Assembly: GCA_039545295.1 (NCBI GenBank)
Contig: BCIK01000028.1
Location: forward strand, 276,587-340,586
Length of the DNA: 64,000 nt
From: Udeniomyces pyricola
Lineage: Eukaryota > Basidiomycota > Tremellomycetes > Cystofilobasidiales > Mrakiaceae
Direction of reading: 5' to 3'
Part shown: positions 11,799 to 26,754 of the stretch, one piece after another
Layout of the letters: each line of letters starts with the position of its first letter
How positions within the stretch are numbered: position 1 is the first letter of the stretch
The notes under the pieces: generated by a model
Told to the model about the DNA's origin: nothing
Seen by the model: the letters and a program-made list of their open reading frames with translations, nothing else
Database searches by the model: none
Program-made: the position numbers and the translations under genes

Positions 11799-12536
11799 GA
11801 TGGATGGGTTGGGATGTGTGGATGGGTGTGGGCGTGTGCGTGGGTGTGGGTGTGGGTGTGGGTGTGGGTGCGTGTGGGCGTTGACTTGGGTGAGCGGCGG
11901 ATGGTTGGATTGTTCGAAATCTAATACGACTCGATCGATCAACCAACCTGATCCATCAACCAACCTGATCCATCAACCAACCCAACCCAACCCACATCCA
12001 TCAACCGCTCACCGGTCACCCAAGCTCACCCATCTGCCAGACATTGATTGATATATTCATATTTCATGGCTCTTCTCATCGAGCACCGCCCTGTACCGCT
12101 CTGCACCGCCCTTTTGATTCGACTCAGATCTTACATATCCATTCAACTTACATATATCAGTATACCCATCAATCTCTCATCGATACCTCCTCCTCATCAT
12201 CCTCATCCATCATCCATCATCATATATAGCCACTGTATCATGCCATGGGTGCTAAAACCTCAGAGCGGATTCCTTGACTATCCAATTCAGTGTGATTTAA
12301 ATTTCAAACTTGACATATATATTTCAGCCCAATGGTCGATCATCATCACCGCCGATCGCGGCCTCAACGGAGACGGCGACGGACGTCCGTCCGTTCCGAA
12401 GTCTGGAAAGAGGGAACGTCAAACAACAGTCTTAATTATTATCGCAATCTCATCATCATATTCAATCTTTCGTTTCTTGTATCGGCCGACTGCCGTTCCC
12501 TCCTTCCCCCTGTCCCCTGCTCCCAAAGCCCACGCC
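11799..12536. promoter_or_regulatory. Divergent promoter region of NOP7 and the MFS transporter
   Basis: It contains a GT-rich microsatellite (11815-11880), a C/A-rich stretch of repeated atcaaccaacc (about 11937-12000), and (CAT)n-like sequence near 12190-12230. No coding sequence recognised. Confidence 0.5.
11815..11880. repeat. GT-rich (gggtgt)n microsatellite 5' of NOP7
   Basis: Tandem gggtgt units with a few variants lie just upstream of the NOP7 start codon. The array resembles telomere-like GT-rich repeats but is short and internal. Confidence 0.85.
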
Positions 12537-15158
12537 ATGGACATCAAGGATCGCCCATCAGTCTACGACGCCCCCTCGATCGATGAGGCTACCCAGCAGA
12601 GACAGCGTAAGATGCTATGGAAGGTTGATCTACTCCGTGCGTCGCCTCTTCGCCTAATCATGGCGTGGCAGGTTTGCGTTCGACCCCACTAATCGGATAT
12701 CCGCTCTGCGTTGTTCCTCGTTTCCAACGTACACTTTCGTAGTCATGCCCATCCTCATCATAAGTTATGGATTTCAGTATTATGACAAAGCCGTGATTGG
12801 CTCGGCAGCCGTCGCTGGCATCATCGAAGACCTCCATCTGTCCACCAAGAATTCGGCGGGGGTCGTCAGCACCCTTCGTTTCTCGACAGCAAATGCTGCA
12901 TTTTATTGGGGATATCTAGTATCTGTCGTCCCGTTTGCCATTTTGCTCCAACAGGTCCGACTTGCTAGGACCCTCGGCTGCTGCATGTACGATTTCTCGT
13001 CTATCTCTATAACGTCACTTATTTTGTGATCATCAGGGCCGACCACTTACTTCCAACTCTGGCCTGCTTTCCTTTTTGATCTGCCAATCAGCCTGATCTG
13101 GGGCATTGTCTGTATATTAACTGTCGTTGTCCAAGGTTACAAGGGCCTGGTTGTTCAGGTAATCATTACCGCTGCCTAGAAAGCTCTTCATTGGACAATA
13201 TCGATACGGGGTCCGTATCTCAACGTCTCCTTTTGTTTGAATCCGACTTGCAAATACAGAGGGTTTTCCTTGGTCTCATAGAAGTCAGTCCATCTTTCCA
13301 TTTGATGGAGCCTCGTGAAGTCACTTACTCACCGATCCATGCATAACTCTTCAGTCGGCCGTCAGTCCTGGTTTTGTTGCCGTTACCGCGTTGTGGTACA
13401 ACAAACGAGAACGTGAGTCGGATCCTGATACACAAGATACACTCATTGATACCTTCAACTAAATCCTCAACATACTCGTCTCTGTGTGCAGAGGCTACTC
13501 GCATCGGCATATGGTACTCTGCTACGGGCGTCTTCTCCATGTTCTCGAGCGCTATTAACTACGGCTTGTTAGTGGCTTTAAAATCAGGCCAGATCAGCGT
13601 CTTATCGACTATCGCCACTGACTCCAAACTTGGTGCGTTTGATGCCATACAGAGGCTCGATCAAACCTTCCAGCAACCTTTCCCCCTGGCAATATATGTA
13701 CCTCTTCGCTGGAAGTGCCACCATTCTTCTCTCCTTGGCCTTCTTCTTCCTCCTTCCCGATACACCCGGCGACCGAAGCTGGGCCAGCCTCAAATTCTTC
13801 AGCGAAGAAGAAAGGATTTGGCTAGCTGAACGCACCAGAGAAGGTCGAAGAGCGCGGGAGGGCGAAAGGTTCGAGTGGGCTCAGGTCAAAGAAGCCGTCC
13901 TTGATATCAAGGTTTGGCTCATGATGGTCATGGGGTAGGCCAAGATTGTCCCTTCCCCTTCTTGATTGCCAGATCTCAGGCTTCAGACTACTCACCACAA
14001 GATTCTGTCTTCAACACCAGAGCCGCCATCTACATCTGCAACGGAGGTGTCACAGCTTTTGGCAGCCGAATCATCAAGTCTTTCGGTTTCACTGGCCTTC
14101 AAGCGATCGCATTGGGTGTCCCTGCCGGCTTCATGACTTGCGTCTCAATCTATTTCTTCAGGTTTGGACTCTCTGTTGCCAGTCTCATGCAGGATGTGGA
14201 GTTCATTGCAAACGGTCTGATCCTCTTCGCGGATACAAATGATGCAGTTGGCTTGCCACCCGGCACAAGAACTCGGTCACCCTTCTCATCGCCATCAGTA
14301 CCCTGCCCGTCATTGCTGGTGCCGCGATAATTTGGAAAGGATCTTGGGTGCATAGGGGTCTCCCTCTCTTTGGTTTCTACTTGCTTCCCACGTTTGGAGC
14401 GCCTTACGTGCTTCTCCTCGCACTTTCTTCGGTCAGTCAAATTCTGAGCTCGTTCTTTGTCTTCTTCCTCTCACGCACATACGTACTGATGTTGTTGTTC
14501 ATCTTGACAGGCCAACATCCGAGGCAGCACTAAACGTGCCATTGCATCTGGGTTCATCTTCGTCGGTTACAATGGTGAGTTGCAGGTGCGGTGTGCGTGA
14601 TATAGATTCCATCCGTCTCGAGGACTTGATTGACCGTTCATACGAATCTCATGCATTATTTCGTCCTCCATTTCTTCTAGTCGGAAAGTGAGTCGAGCTC
14701 CAATCAAAGCTTGAAATGTCCCCCAAGCGTCATCTCGAAATTGACGTTCTCGATTGGTCTCCCTTACTACTTTGATGATCTTTCAAGCATCGTCGCGCCC
14801 TATCTCGTTTTTACACCAGAGTTAGTCTCGACCTGCTTTCCGAGACGTTTGACCTTCGATAGGCAGGCAAACCTATCACATCTGTTTCTGACCATCGACC
14901 TTTACACCACGGGTACGTTTTAGGGTTCGCATCAAGTATCGCACTACATGGATCTCCATCATCGTTGCCATGTGCGCCACGGTTCTTCTGTCCTTTATTC
15001 TCCGCTTCAACATGTCGCGGGAGAACGCCAAGCGGGACCTTGGCGAAGCGACCAGCACGGCAAGCGACTCGTTCATTGGAGAGAAGCTCACAGAGGAAGA
15101 CGTCTTCAGGAGGGAATCAACCGATTTCGAGGACAAGACGTTCCGGTATTCTCTATAG
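12537..15158 (+). CDS. MFS transporter of the Dal5 anion:cation symporter family
   Basis: Plasma-membrane proton symporter. The family (TC 2.A.1.14) takes up allantoate, ureidosuccinate, nicotinate, pantothenate or dipeptides; the substrate here cannot be told. Exons: 12537-12636, 12743-12986, 13092-13158, 13260-13283, 13355-13412, 13492-13567, 13653-13934, 13973-14161, 14248-14431, 14511-14574, 14681-14687, 14788-14820, 14863-14883, 14924-15158, giving 527 residues. Family signatures: GFQYYDKAVIGSAAVAG, VFLGLIESAVSPGFVAVTAL, ATRIGIWYSATGVFSMFSSA, SPWQYMYLFAGSATILLSLA, STKRAIASGFIFVGYNVGNI. Soluble N- and C-termini flank about 12 hydrophobic spans. There are fourteen exons, including one of 7 nt; the exons at 14788-14883 are the least certain. 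Confidence 0.85.
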
Positions 15159-15423
15159 CTGTTACAAATGCACATGATGTCTGCAATCTCGAGAGCAATA
15201 ACACGTTTGAAGGCCGGGAAAACAAAAGAGACATGGTATATGTAAAGGAAGCCAAGGGATACTGCGCACGCATACCGGCAAAGAATAGGTGACCTGAGGA
15301 TTGATGTTTGTTCGTGATAAAACCCGAGGAGAAGCGTCGCCGAAAAACAAAAGCAAAAACAAGAAGCCAAGCTAGAGCAGTCGTTTCACAACCCTCAACA
15401 AGGTCAACAAGATATGAAATGGA

Positions 15424-16509
15424 TCAATACATAAATGCGAGTTCGGCCAGTTCTCCACCCTTCTTCTCCCGCTTCTTGAGTCCTACAGCCACATTCTCGT
15501 CCTCAAGACTTGGTCGTCCACTCGCCTCCTCCTCTCTCAACTCGCTTAGCCGCTCAGATAGCTCTTTCATCGTATAGGTCGTGGGGTTAAGCGGCCGTTT
15601 ATCGGACGAGGATGGGGCGGCTGCGTCGGGCAAGAGGGGAAAAGACGGGATTGCAGTGGGAAATTTATTGCTGTCCGTAGCAAGGGGCGTTTTCTTCTTG
15701 GTGAACGTAAAAGCACGTGAGAGCGCCGATGTCGTGTTGGACCGAGTTGGGGCAGGAGCCGTTGGTCCCAGGGAAGGTACAGAGGCCAGTCGAGAACGAG
15801 GTTTGATCGAGAAGAGGCGATGCAGAGACGATGTTCGAGATGGTTTTGGACAAGTAAGGGAATGTTCCAGGCTGTGTGGGAAAGGAAACTGGGTGAATTG
15901 AGGCGAGACAATGTCCATGGTAAATGGCGAAGAAGAGGGGGCGCAAGCAGTCGAGGGTGTTGGAGGGAAGGCGGAATCGAGAGTCATCAAAGTGTCGGTC
16001 GGAGAAGAGGGTGGATAGAGAGTATCGGGTTCATCGACAAGTGAAAAGTCATAATCGAGAGGTACCATATCTTCGACCTCATCTACCGCAGTTCCACCTT
16101 GCCCGAACAGCTGCATTTTGGCCGACCATCCCTCAATCTTCCTCGCAAGCTCCCATTCATCATCTGGCGTGAGATTAGTGGACCGAGCTCTCGAGTCCGG
16201 GACGCTTTGCATCGTCGATCCCTGGGAAGTACAGACCCCGAGCAGCGCTGCTTGACTGCGGTTTGATCTCGCTTGGGCTTCGGGTCCGAGCAGATCTCGA
16301 GCGACCAGCTGTCCTCGAGTTGGCGCACGCGAGACAGTGATAGTGCCAAAGTGACGAGACTCTGGATCGCGTGGGCAAGGGGAAGTCGAGTCCCAAGGTG
16401 TTGAAAGGACAAGTGGAGAACGAGTCCAGGTGGAGATCACGGAAGAAGAGGGTGAACGTGGGCGAGGATTGACAAAAAGTTGACTGTGGGTGGTGGTGAT
16501 TTCGGCCAT
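15424..16509 (-). CDS. Unknown Ser/Pro/Thr-rich protein
   Basis: Single open exon of 361 residues; product not recognised. The start MAEITTTHSQ is preferred over an in-frame ATG 71 codons upstream because the extension looks like untranslated, pyrimidine-derived sequence. Visible features: SP/TP dipeptides throughout, suggesting proline-directed phosphorylation; a short predicted helix DDEWELARKIEGWSAKMQLF near residue 135; and a charged C-terminal segment YTMKELSERLSELREEE followed by basic GLKKREKK. No signal peptide or membrane span. The stop is 265 bp from the MFS transporter stop (convergent). Confidence 0.6.
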   Translation of the reverse strand: MAEITTTHSQLFVNPRPRSPSSSVISTWTRSPLVLSTPWDSTSPCPRDPESRHFGTITVSRAPTRGQLVARDLLGPEAQARSNRSQAALLGVCTSQGSTMQSVPDSRARSTNLTPDDEWELARKIEGWSAKMQLFGQGGTAVDEVEDMVPLDYDFSLVDEPDTLYPPSSPTDTLMTLDSAFPPTPSTACAPSSSPFTMDIVSPQFTQFPFPHSLEHSLTCPKPSRTSSLHRLFSIKPRSRLASVPSLGPTAPAPTRSNTTSALSRAFTFTKKKTPLATDSNKFPTAIPSFPLLPDAAAPSSSDKRPLNPTTYTMKELSERLSELREEEASGRPSLEDENVAVGLKKREKKGGELAELAFMY

Positions 16510-16910
16510 TACGAAGAAGGGGCAAAGACAGGTGAGGCTGAGATACGAGCTTGTGACAAGGGTGAAGCTCAAAGACAAGAGATGCAGAGATATGGAGGGG
16601 AGCAGTTTAGCTTGTAGAGTCGAGGGGGATAGTGGACAGTTACTGAACTGGCACAAGAGAGCGTGCAATAGGGCAGCTGGCAGAAGGGATTGATTAGGGC
16701 CCGATCCGAAAGGCGGAAGCAAAAAAAGAGATTGAAATGTGAAGACATCAGTCCTTACCGGCCGGGATGATCAATGGTTGATGTTTGATGATCGTCGTCT
16801 CGGACCAAACCGTGATAAACACTGAGTTATACTATGCGTTATCAGAAGTTGGGATCCCCATGCAGGCACGTACATATAGCTCACACAGGAACCATGGTCA
16901 ACCTGAAGCT
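16510..16910. other. Gap between two minus-strand genes
   Basis: It holds the leader of the unknown Ser/Pro-rich gene and the 3' flank of the OB-fold candidate. No feature seen. Confidence 0.5.
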
Positions 16911-18951
16911 TCAAGTTCCACCAAGTCCACCAGCGTCGACCCAGTCCTTCAGTCGATCAACCATTTTGACTCCCAGGTCCGAAGACTTGAATCGAAGGTC
17001 GACCCGGACGCGCCGTACTTGCTCGGGATCTTCGATTTCGTGGGGATGAAGAGAAGCGCATCGGTAAAATACGTGAAACGAAGACAAAGCGTCGGCCGTC
17101 AGGACAGGAGGTTGATTTGCTTTTGTTGTCACCCTGATGCCTGGACGATGACGCACATCGTACGAGAAGAAGATCGAGAACAAAAAAAATCAGTTTGTTG
17201 TAGAGAGACATGAACTGGATCAGTCGGTTTTGAACGTATTGGCTTAAAGCCCCACCTTCAAAGAAAACGATGTCTTTCTTTCTCAGCTTTCCCCAAGTCC
17301 CTTCACCCTCGCACCAATTCAGACCAACTTCCTCCCAAGCGATGAGTTTTCCAACCGTTCGTCCGTCACACACGCCAACTTCCCCAATATTCCACGTCCT
17401 TCCTCCTGCTTTAGCGTGGAGTGATTTTAGATCCACGCTCGTCACCACACACAGCACATTGACCCTCGACGGCAAGTCGGTCGGCAAAACTGTCGAAATC
17501 AAGGCCAGTGAGAACAGCTGAGAGACGTGGATCGGGGGATGGTGATTAGTAGGTATCAGCGAGGCCGAGGGAGGTGTGAGAGAGCGTGGTGGACGCTCGA
17601 AAAGGACGCGCGGCGGCAGATAAGGATCGATGGCGTGAGCAGCCGTAGTTGAATGATTGATGGACTGATCTTGCGTTGGAAGAAAGGACGAGGTAGTGGA
17701 TTCAAACGAATCACGCTCAGATTGTGAGTCCCTTTGGGATTGCATGGCAGACTGCTGGGAGTCGGATTGCGAGGCGCGATCGTAAAGCCGGGATTGCTTG
17801 GACTGTGAGTGCTTGTGGGATAGATTCGAGTCTGAAACAAAAACAAGATGATGAATTCAATCCATGAAAGACCGATAGGTTGGACCACGACAAAAAGTTG
17901 AATGCAACAACGTACTATCTGCTTGTCGTTTATGTCTGGCACGGGAGATGTCTCCCGGATCATGACAGGTGCTCATCTGGCCATCATCGGTTTGAGTTCT
18001 TGCACCGGTGAGGTCCCAGGTGATGTCTTGGTCCTCGGCAGACGAGTCATGTGCGCTGAATCCAGCGACGACGTCGACTCTATGCGCGTGTTTGGGGATC
18101 AAGAGATCTGGAATATTGTCGTGCTGAGAGAGTAAGGGTACAGATGGGTGGAGGGGTACCACGAACGCCCCGTAAGATCGGGGTGAGGGCAATGAAGGTG
18201 CAGCATAGGTTGGAAAGAAGGTCGTCGAAGGCGGTGGATCTAGTGCTGCCAGCTGGGTCTCCTCGTCGCTGTTCCTCCCGGTCGTATCTTCCTCCATGAT
18301 AATACTGAGTGACTGCCCGAGCTGTGGACTTGAACCTCTCTCTTTGCTCATCTCTGCTTCGGCTACTCTGTTGCCCAGCTCGACGCAATTCGGTGTTTGC
18401 GAGTCAAGATCAAGATGACCACGGCGACCTATCTCTAGCTTCCCATCCTCGTCTGATATGGTGCCAGTCACGATCGAATTAGTGCTCTGTGTGAGAAAGG
18501 GTGAAGGTTTTCTACCCAGGGATGAGCTTTTGTCGGGCGGATCGAGAGAGGACAAGAAGGGTGGATGCGAATCGGGCAAGACGCCAGCGGACATCTGCGA
18601 CGCTCCTCGAGAACCGGCCGGCGAACATAGAGCCAGGTTTGGATTGATCATGGATTGAAATGACGACGGTAGCCACGCATCAGATAGGGCGTGCCGATGC
18701 TGTAGAGCGATACCATTTGTCCCGGTTCGATGTGCGGTTGTTGCCGATGACCGACACAACTGGACAGAGCTAGCTAAAGGATGTGGGAAGATTGCGATCG
18801 AGGTGTCCATATCCCAGACGAGGTATTCGTCGTGTTGTTCATCGTCAGAGTCGTCGAGATATTCCTGGACGTCCCGTCGAGAAGGGGCTCCTTGGAAGAC
18901 GACAAAATGACCGGCGAGGGGCGGATGGTTGGCAGAGTTGGAAGACGACAT
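16911..18951 (-). CDS. Unknown protein with a candidate C-terminal OB fold
   Basis: Exons: complement of 17916-18951, 17256-17831, 16911-17140, giving 613 residues. N-terminus: HFVVFQGAPSRRDVQEYLDD, then acidic DDEQHDEYLVWDMD. The middle (about 60-440) is low-complexity, rich in Ser, Asp, Gln and His. From about residue 447 there is an ordered beta-rich region: NVLCVVTSVDLKSLHAKAGG, TWNIGEVGVCDGRTVGKLIAW, LRKKDIVFFEGIRVTT, then VLTADALSSFHVFYRC. This order (strand, turn, VxDxT-like strand, W, then a GDxxxF-like strand) is that of a single-strand DNA-binding OB fold. A distant link to the first OB fold of SHLD2-like proteins is possible but is my inference only. No enzyme motif seen. Confidence 0.6.
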
Positions 18952-19623
18952 CCGTCAGATCAGTTGTACGAGGGGTGAAGCGGGCGAAAGAGAAGGGATG
19001 TGCAAGAGGCTGGCATGGATGAAGTCGGAGTAACGATGAGAACGAGGGTGTGAGAACGCCGTTGAGCGACCAGACGCAGACGATGCTCGAGGCAAGATCA
19101 GCCTTGGGACGATGTTGACAAGTCGGGGTCGTCGGAGGGATGATGATTGCTGACGCAGGCTGACGTACTGATCGATATACGGATCATGCACAGATCAATC
19201 AGCGTTTTGGTCGTTCTGGAAGCGCGCGCAACGTCTGGCAACTTAACGCAGTCAATATTGAGGCCGCAGAGGGAAAGCTGTGTGTTTCTTTCGAGGCTGT
19301 GAAGAGCAGACACGTGCATTTAACACTCGAGGACAACTCGATATTATACAGTAGATCGAGGCAAGTGGAGTCTGCCGATTTCGGACCGTCGACTAATAAG
19401 CTCAGACTCGGAGTGGGTCCTAATCCACATCAAAACATCGATACAGCATGTCATCAAGTCCGATTTGGGCTCATGATCAGGGCTGAAGTGGGCCCAATCT
19501 AGATCGTCGTATGCAGATATGTTTCTTCCCTCCTTTTCGTGTAAATGTGGGTTCATCAAGTGTTTATCTATTGCGTCACTAGATAGGTTACTTCGCCCAA
19601 CGATTCATTCATTCAGGAGGGCC
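18952..19623. other. Gap between OB-fold gene and DAHP synthase gene
   Basis: Promoter of the OB-fold candidate and 3' flank of the DAHP synthase gene. The open frames across it lack family resemblance. No other feature seen. Confidence 0.5.
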
Positions 19624-22368
<2,745 letters not shown>

Positions 22369-22802
22369 GATATTGAGTTCAGCGTCTTGGTTGCAAGGGC
22401 GGTTAGACAGATGAGAGGAGGGGGTTCGTGGATGTTCTCGGAAATGACGAGGTTGAAACCGGGCTCAGTCTTGCCCCGCACATCGATCGAGTCATGAACG
22501 AAAAAGGATTGGATTTGGTTTGGTGCGTCCAATCACTACTCAGTCCTGGTCATTCGACAAGTAACGCGTCTCGCGCACGAGTGATCGCCATTGACGTTGG
22601 TTCGCGTTGGCCAATGCAGCTCGTGGGCCGCAAGGCTGTCAAACTTCTTAAGCTCGTTTCACCAGTTTGCTACCGTCGTTGCCCGCTACAATCTTTCTCC
22701 AAACGCTCTCAATCTATCTGAGGGTCTTGACTATACACTGAAACATGATGAAATCGGAATCTAAGAACCATCGAGGCAGGAAAGGAAAGCTAAGGCGCAA
22801 AT
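22369..22802. other. Gap between DAHP synthase and pyruvate kinase genes
   Basis: DAHP synthase promoter and pyruvate kinase 3' flank. No distinct feature seen. Confidence 0.5.
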
Positions 22803-25800
22803 CTACTTGGCAACGGGAGGGAGAGGGGCCAACAGGAGATCCTGCGGGTCCTGGGGCACGGAAAGGATTCGCATGGTGTTCTGAAGCAAAGCAAAATTGG
22901 TTCGAAGCATAGCTACGGTCAGCCTCGATCGATTGAGAGAGATAAAGGACTGTCAGGAAATCAAAGCTATCACTCACGCTGTGCTGCGATCCCGACTTCC
23001 AACCGGTGACAGCTGTGGCGTCGTGGATTGAGCAAAGAACAAAAGGTCAGAGTGAGCGAGAGGTTGCAAGAGCCATGACAAGCAGGAATGCAACCGGATA
23101 CAGGACTGACCGATGATGGTCTGACCGGGCTGGATGACACCAAGCTCGAGGGCCGACTTGAGACCGAATCGGATTCGGTTGTCGACGTCGGTCTGCCACT
23201 GGGCAGACTCGATGCCACGGGGCTCAGCGTACTGGAGGAGTGTGTGTACGATGGGGAAGGTAATGTAAAAGGAAGATATGTCACCGAGCGCCTGGTCAAC
23301 CTGTCTTGTCCCATACTTGGGTATGAATCACGATGATGTATCAACAACTCACGTGGAAGGGGTAGCATCCTCGGTGAAGGTGGAGCTGTCGAGCGGTTTG
23401 CTCGTTTCGGGTGACAGTAAGGATGGGGACCTCAGGTCGGTACTTGGAGATGAGTCGAGCAGTGTTTCCCGAAGTCGAGAGGACAAGGATGGCACCGGCA
23501 GCCTGCTCGTGAGAGGCGGCAACGGTAGCAATGGCGAGAGTCTCGGAAGTCTCAGTGGGTCGGGGAGTAAGGTCTCGGAGGTCGTTGAACAAAGGCTGCA
23601 TAGTGCAAAAGATGACGTTATCAGCTGGTGACCATGCGAGATGCAAAACCGAGAAGTGAGAGAAAGAAAGAATAAATCGCCTGCAACTAAACGTACAGCG
23701 TAAGCGGTGGAAGACTCGGCAAGGAAGCAGGTCTCGGCCATCATGTTAACGGCCTGGATCGGGTACGATCCCTTAGCGGTCTCACCGGAAAGCATGCTGT
23801 GAAGGGAAGGTAAAAACCAAAGCGACGGGTCAGCCACTGATACTGCTCACGGAGGCGGCTCAATGGTTCAGCATTACGTACACGCAATCGGCTCCATCAA
23901 GAACAGCGTTGGCAACGTCCGAAACCTCAGCTCGGGTGGGTCGAGGGTTGTAGGTCATGGACTCGAGCATCTGGGTCGCGACAATGACGGGCTTGCCGGC
24001 AACGTTGCACTTGGCGACTGAAGGAACAGATGCAAACTAGATGGATCAGTAGAGAGCTATGTATCGTTTGATACGACCCAAGATGGGCCAGACGTGGTAA
24101 GTGTCCACTTACTCATCATCTTCTGAGCCATGAAGACCTGAGACGAGGGGATCTCGATACCGAGGTCACCTCGAGCAACCATGACTCCGTCGGTGACGGC
24201 AAGAATCTCATCGAAGTTGGTGACACCCTGCTCGTTCTCGATCTTGACAATGATCTTGATGGCCTTGCCCTCCTCACCAAGGACCTTTCGGATGGTGAGG
24301 ACGTCGTCGGCCGATCGGATGAACGACGCAAAGACCATGTCGACGCCGTTCTTGACACCGAACTGGAGGTCCTTGATGTCCTTCTGGGAGAGAGCGGGAA
24401 GGTCGACGGGGGTCTTGGGAAGGTTGACACCCTTTCGCGAGCAGAGGGCACCGTTGTTGACAGCTCGAACTCGGAGCTTGTCGCCTTCGATGGCGAGGAC
24501 CTGGAGGGAAAGGACTCCGTCATCGACGAAGATGTACTTGCCGGGAGCGGTGACCTTGACAATGTTGGCCTGGAAAGATGATGGGACAAATGATCGTGGT
24601 CAACACAATCGATGCCAAGAAAGCATATCTTGCAACGACAAGAACAAGCCGAGAGGAAGAAAGTTCTGTTTACTCACGTAGTCGACAAACATGTACTCGG
24701 CGGATCCGATCTCGGCGTACTTGGGGTCGGTGGTAACCCAGAACTCGTGACCGGCGTTAATCTTGACGTCGGTGTCGTTGGCCATGAGACCAGTTCGGAT
24801 CTCGGGACCCTTGGTGTCAAGCGCGATGGCAAGGGGTCGACCGGAGGGGTTAGCTGTGATATGGAAAAAGGAATGGTGAACAGAGTTTTGTCGTTTAGAA
24901 CAAGTGTGAAACGAGGTCGAAGCGTAGATATCGAGTGTCAAGCCAAGAGATGAAACACCCACCCTTGACGGCGGCTCGAGCGTTGTCAATGACGGACTGG
25001 TGGTACTCGTACGATCCGTGCGAGAAGTTCATTCGGACTAAAGAACATCATGCGGAAGATGGGACAAAAATGGAGGGAAAGAAGGGGGCCAGAGGTGAAG
25101 GGAAGGAAAAAAAAGGGTCGGACCCAATCAGCACGCGTCTGAATGAAAGCAAATAGATTATCGGCATATCGACATCAAACTGGCAGACGTACCAATGTTC
25201 ATGCCGGCAGCCCTGAGCTCCTGGAGCTTCTCAGGAGTGTTGACCTTGGGTCCGATAGTGGCAATGATGGAAGTCTACATAAATATAAGCAGTCGAGTCA
25301 GTCGACGCAACGAGAACAAGGTGAGCAAGATCTAGGACGAATGCCCCAAAGGAATGCTGATAGGAATATCGATCGCGTGCGAACCTTCCTGAACGATCGG
25401 TCCTCGTCCTTGAAGTCGTTGAACCTTTTGTGTTGAACACAGGACATATCAAGAAAGACGCGTCAGTCCGGCGATCAACGAAGGGAATCTGGAACAAGAG
25501 GCGAGGAATCCGTCACGCACGAGGTGTTGAGGGACGAGAGCCACTCGAGGGTTGAAACGGTGTGCTGCAAAAAGGCAAGAGGCAAGGACGGTCGAGGGTG
25601 CGGTCATGAGAGAAGAGGAGAGAAGAAGTAAGAGCAGCAAGCGATATCAGCAAACACGCAGGGGTTGAATTGAATGATGCGTATGATGCAGGTGGGTTTC
25701 ATCTGCGACATCGCAGGCGAGGCGAAGCCTAGCAGGAAAACTCGTGGAAGGGCAGGCAGGCTCGAGCAAGGGGAAAGGGGGGGGGGGGGGGGGGAGAAAG

Positions 25801-25949
25801 AAGGAGGGCTTCCCACCCCCATCCAAAAGCAATTGAGACGCCAACTCGAACGAGTTCAAGACGCTGAGGACGTTGGACTTATTCTCAATAGAACAAGGTG
25901 AGCCTCAGTCAGGGGCTAGAAACAACAAACTGACCTTGACAGCGGGCAT
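22803..25949 (-). CDS. PYK1: Pyruvate kinase
   Basis: Last step of glycolysis: phosphoenolpyruvate plus ADP to pyruvate plus ATP. Exons: complement of 25935-25949, 25521-25564, 25385-25424, 25193-25274, 24963-25037, 24678-24853, 24113-24569, 23882-24017, 23697-23796, 23353-23595, 23111-23231, 22978-23012, 22803-22880, giving 533 residues. Clear motifs: [45 protein letters not shown], the catalytic-site block [20 protein letters not shown] (Lys in VKIEN), [45 protein letters not shown], and the C-terminal regulatory domain ending [18 protein letters not shown]. The tail is about 15 residues longer than in budding yeast. The first intron is the longest (370 nt) and holds a G18 run. Thirteen exons is high for this enzyme. 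Confidence 0.96.
25777..25794. repeat. Poly-G tract in first intron of pyruvate kinase
   Basis: A run of 18 G on the + strand (poly-C in the sense of the gene) inside intron 25565-25934. Confidence 0.9.
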
Positions 25950-26754
25950 GATGAAGACGGAAAAGGTAAAGAAAAGGGAGGAGGGGGAGACGAGGGGGAG
26001 CAGGGGAGGGAGAAAGAAGGGGAGATGGGTTGGGGGAGAAGCAAAGGAATCCGCGGGCTCGCCTTGAACGTTCCAATCTCGAAACTTGTCAGCAAAATGT
26101 CGACCAGTGCGGGGCCTGTGTGCCCTGCTGTATTGGCACGTTGTGGCATCAATATGCAGCTTCGCCTTACGACATCATCATATATCACATCTGTACCATG
26201 TACGTACATATCACCCTCAAATTCGTTCATCAACATCACCTTGCCCTTAAAATGTTGCGTCCTGTTCAAACAACAGGCGACTCAAATTCTCAATTGCTCG
26301 GTCTTGGCCTGTCGATAATTCAAGGTTTTGATGCCAATCGTATGAATTGATATTGTCTCCCGATGCATATCGCATGTCTATTGTTTGATTGAGTTTGGAT
26401 AGCTGACGTTCATCATGTCGCTATTCAAAGCTTGTAAACGTTGTCGTTGTTATCGTGCTGTGCATGGAGGCGAGGCTGAGGTCAAGAACTGATGCAAAGA
26501 TGACGGCCCGGTAGAGGACCAAGAGTGGGAATCGAGAACAACGAATGGGGCGAAAGTGCGAGGCAAGACCCCAAGCAAGATGCAAAACGTATGAAACGGA
26601 CGAAAAGGAAAGAGGCAACGAAACAAGATGGTTGGACGACCAAAAGCAAGGGAACCGAAAACAGGAAACAAAAGAGAGACCCCACCTGATGTTCTGGGAC
26701 AACAGGCTGGGGGCATGCTCGAACAGATGAATGATGGATCAGCAAGGCATGCTC
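25950..26754. promoter_or_regulatory. Pyruvate kinase promoter and light-chain 3' flank
   Basis: Eight hundred bases without a recognisable gene. The part next to the start codon is strongly C/T-rich in the sense of pyruvate kinase (purine-rich on +, 25960-26045), as in strongly expressed fungal genes. The rest holds no defensible site. Confidence 0.5.

Noticed and set aside
16510..16722. In-frame 71-codon N-terminal extension of the Ser/Pro-rich protein
   Set aside because: It is Leu/Ser-rich sequence from a pyrimidine-rich leader; the later ATG gives a more plausible start. It cannot be excluded.
18720..18740. ggttcgatg-like tRNA B-box matches here and at several other places
   Set aside because: None has a matching A box or a cloverleaf around it.
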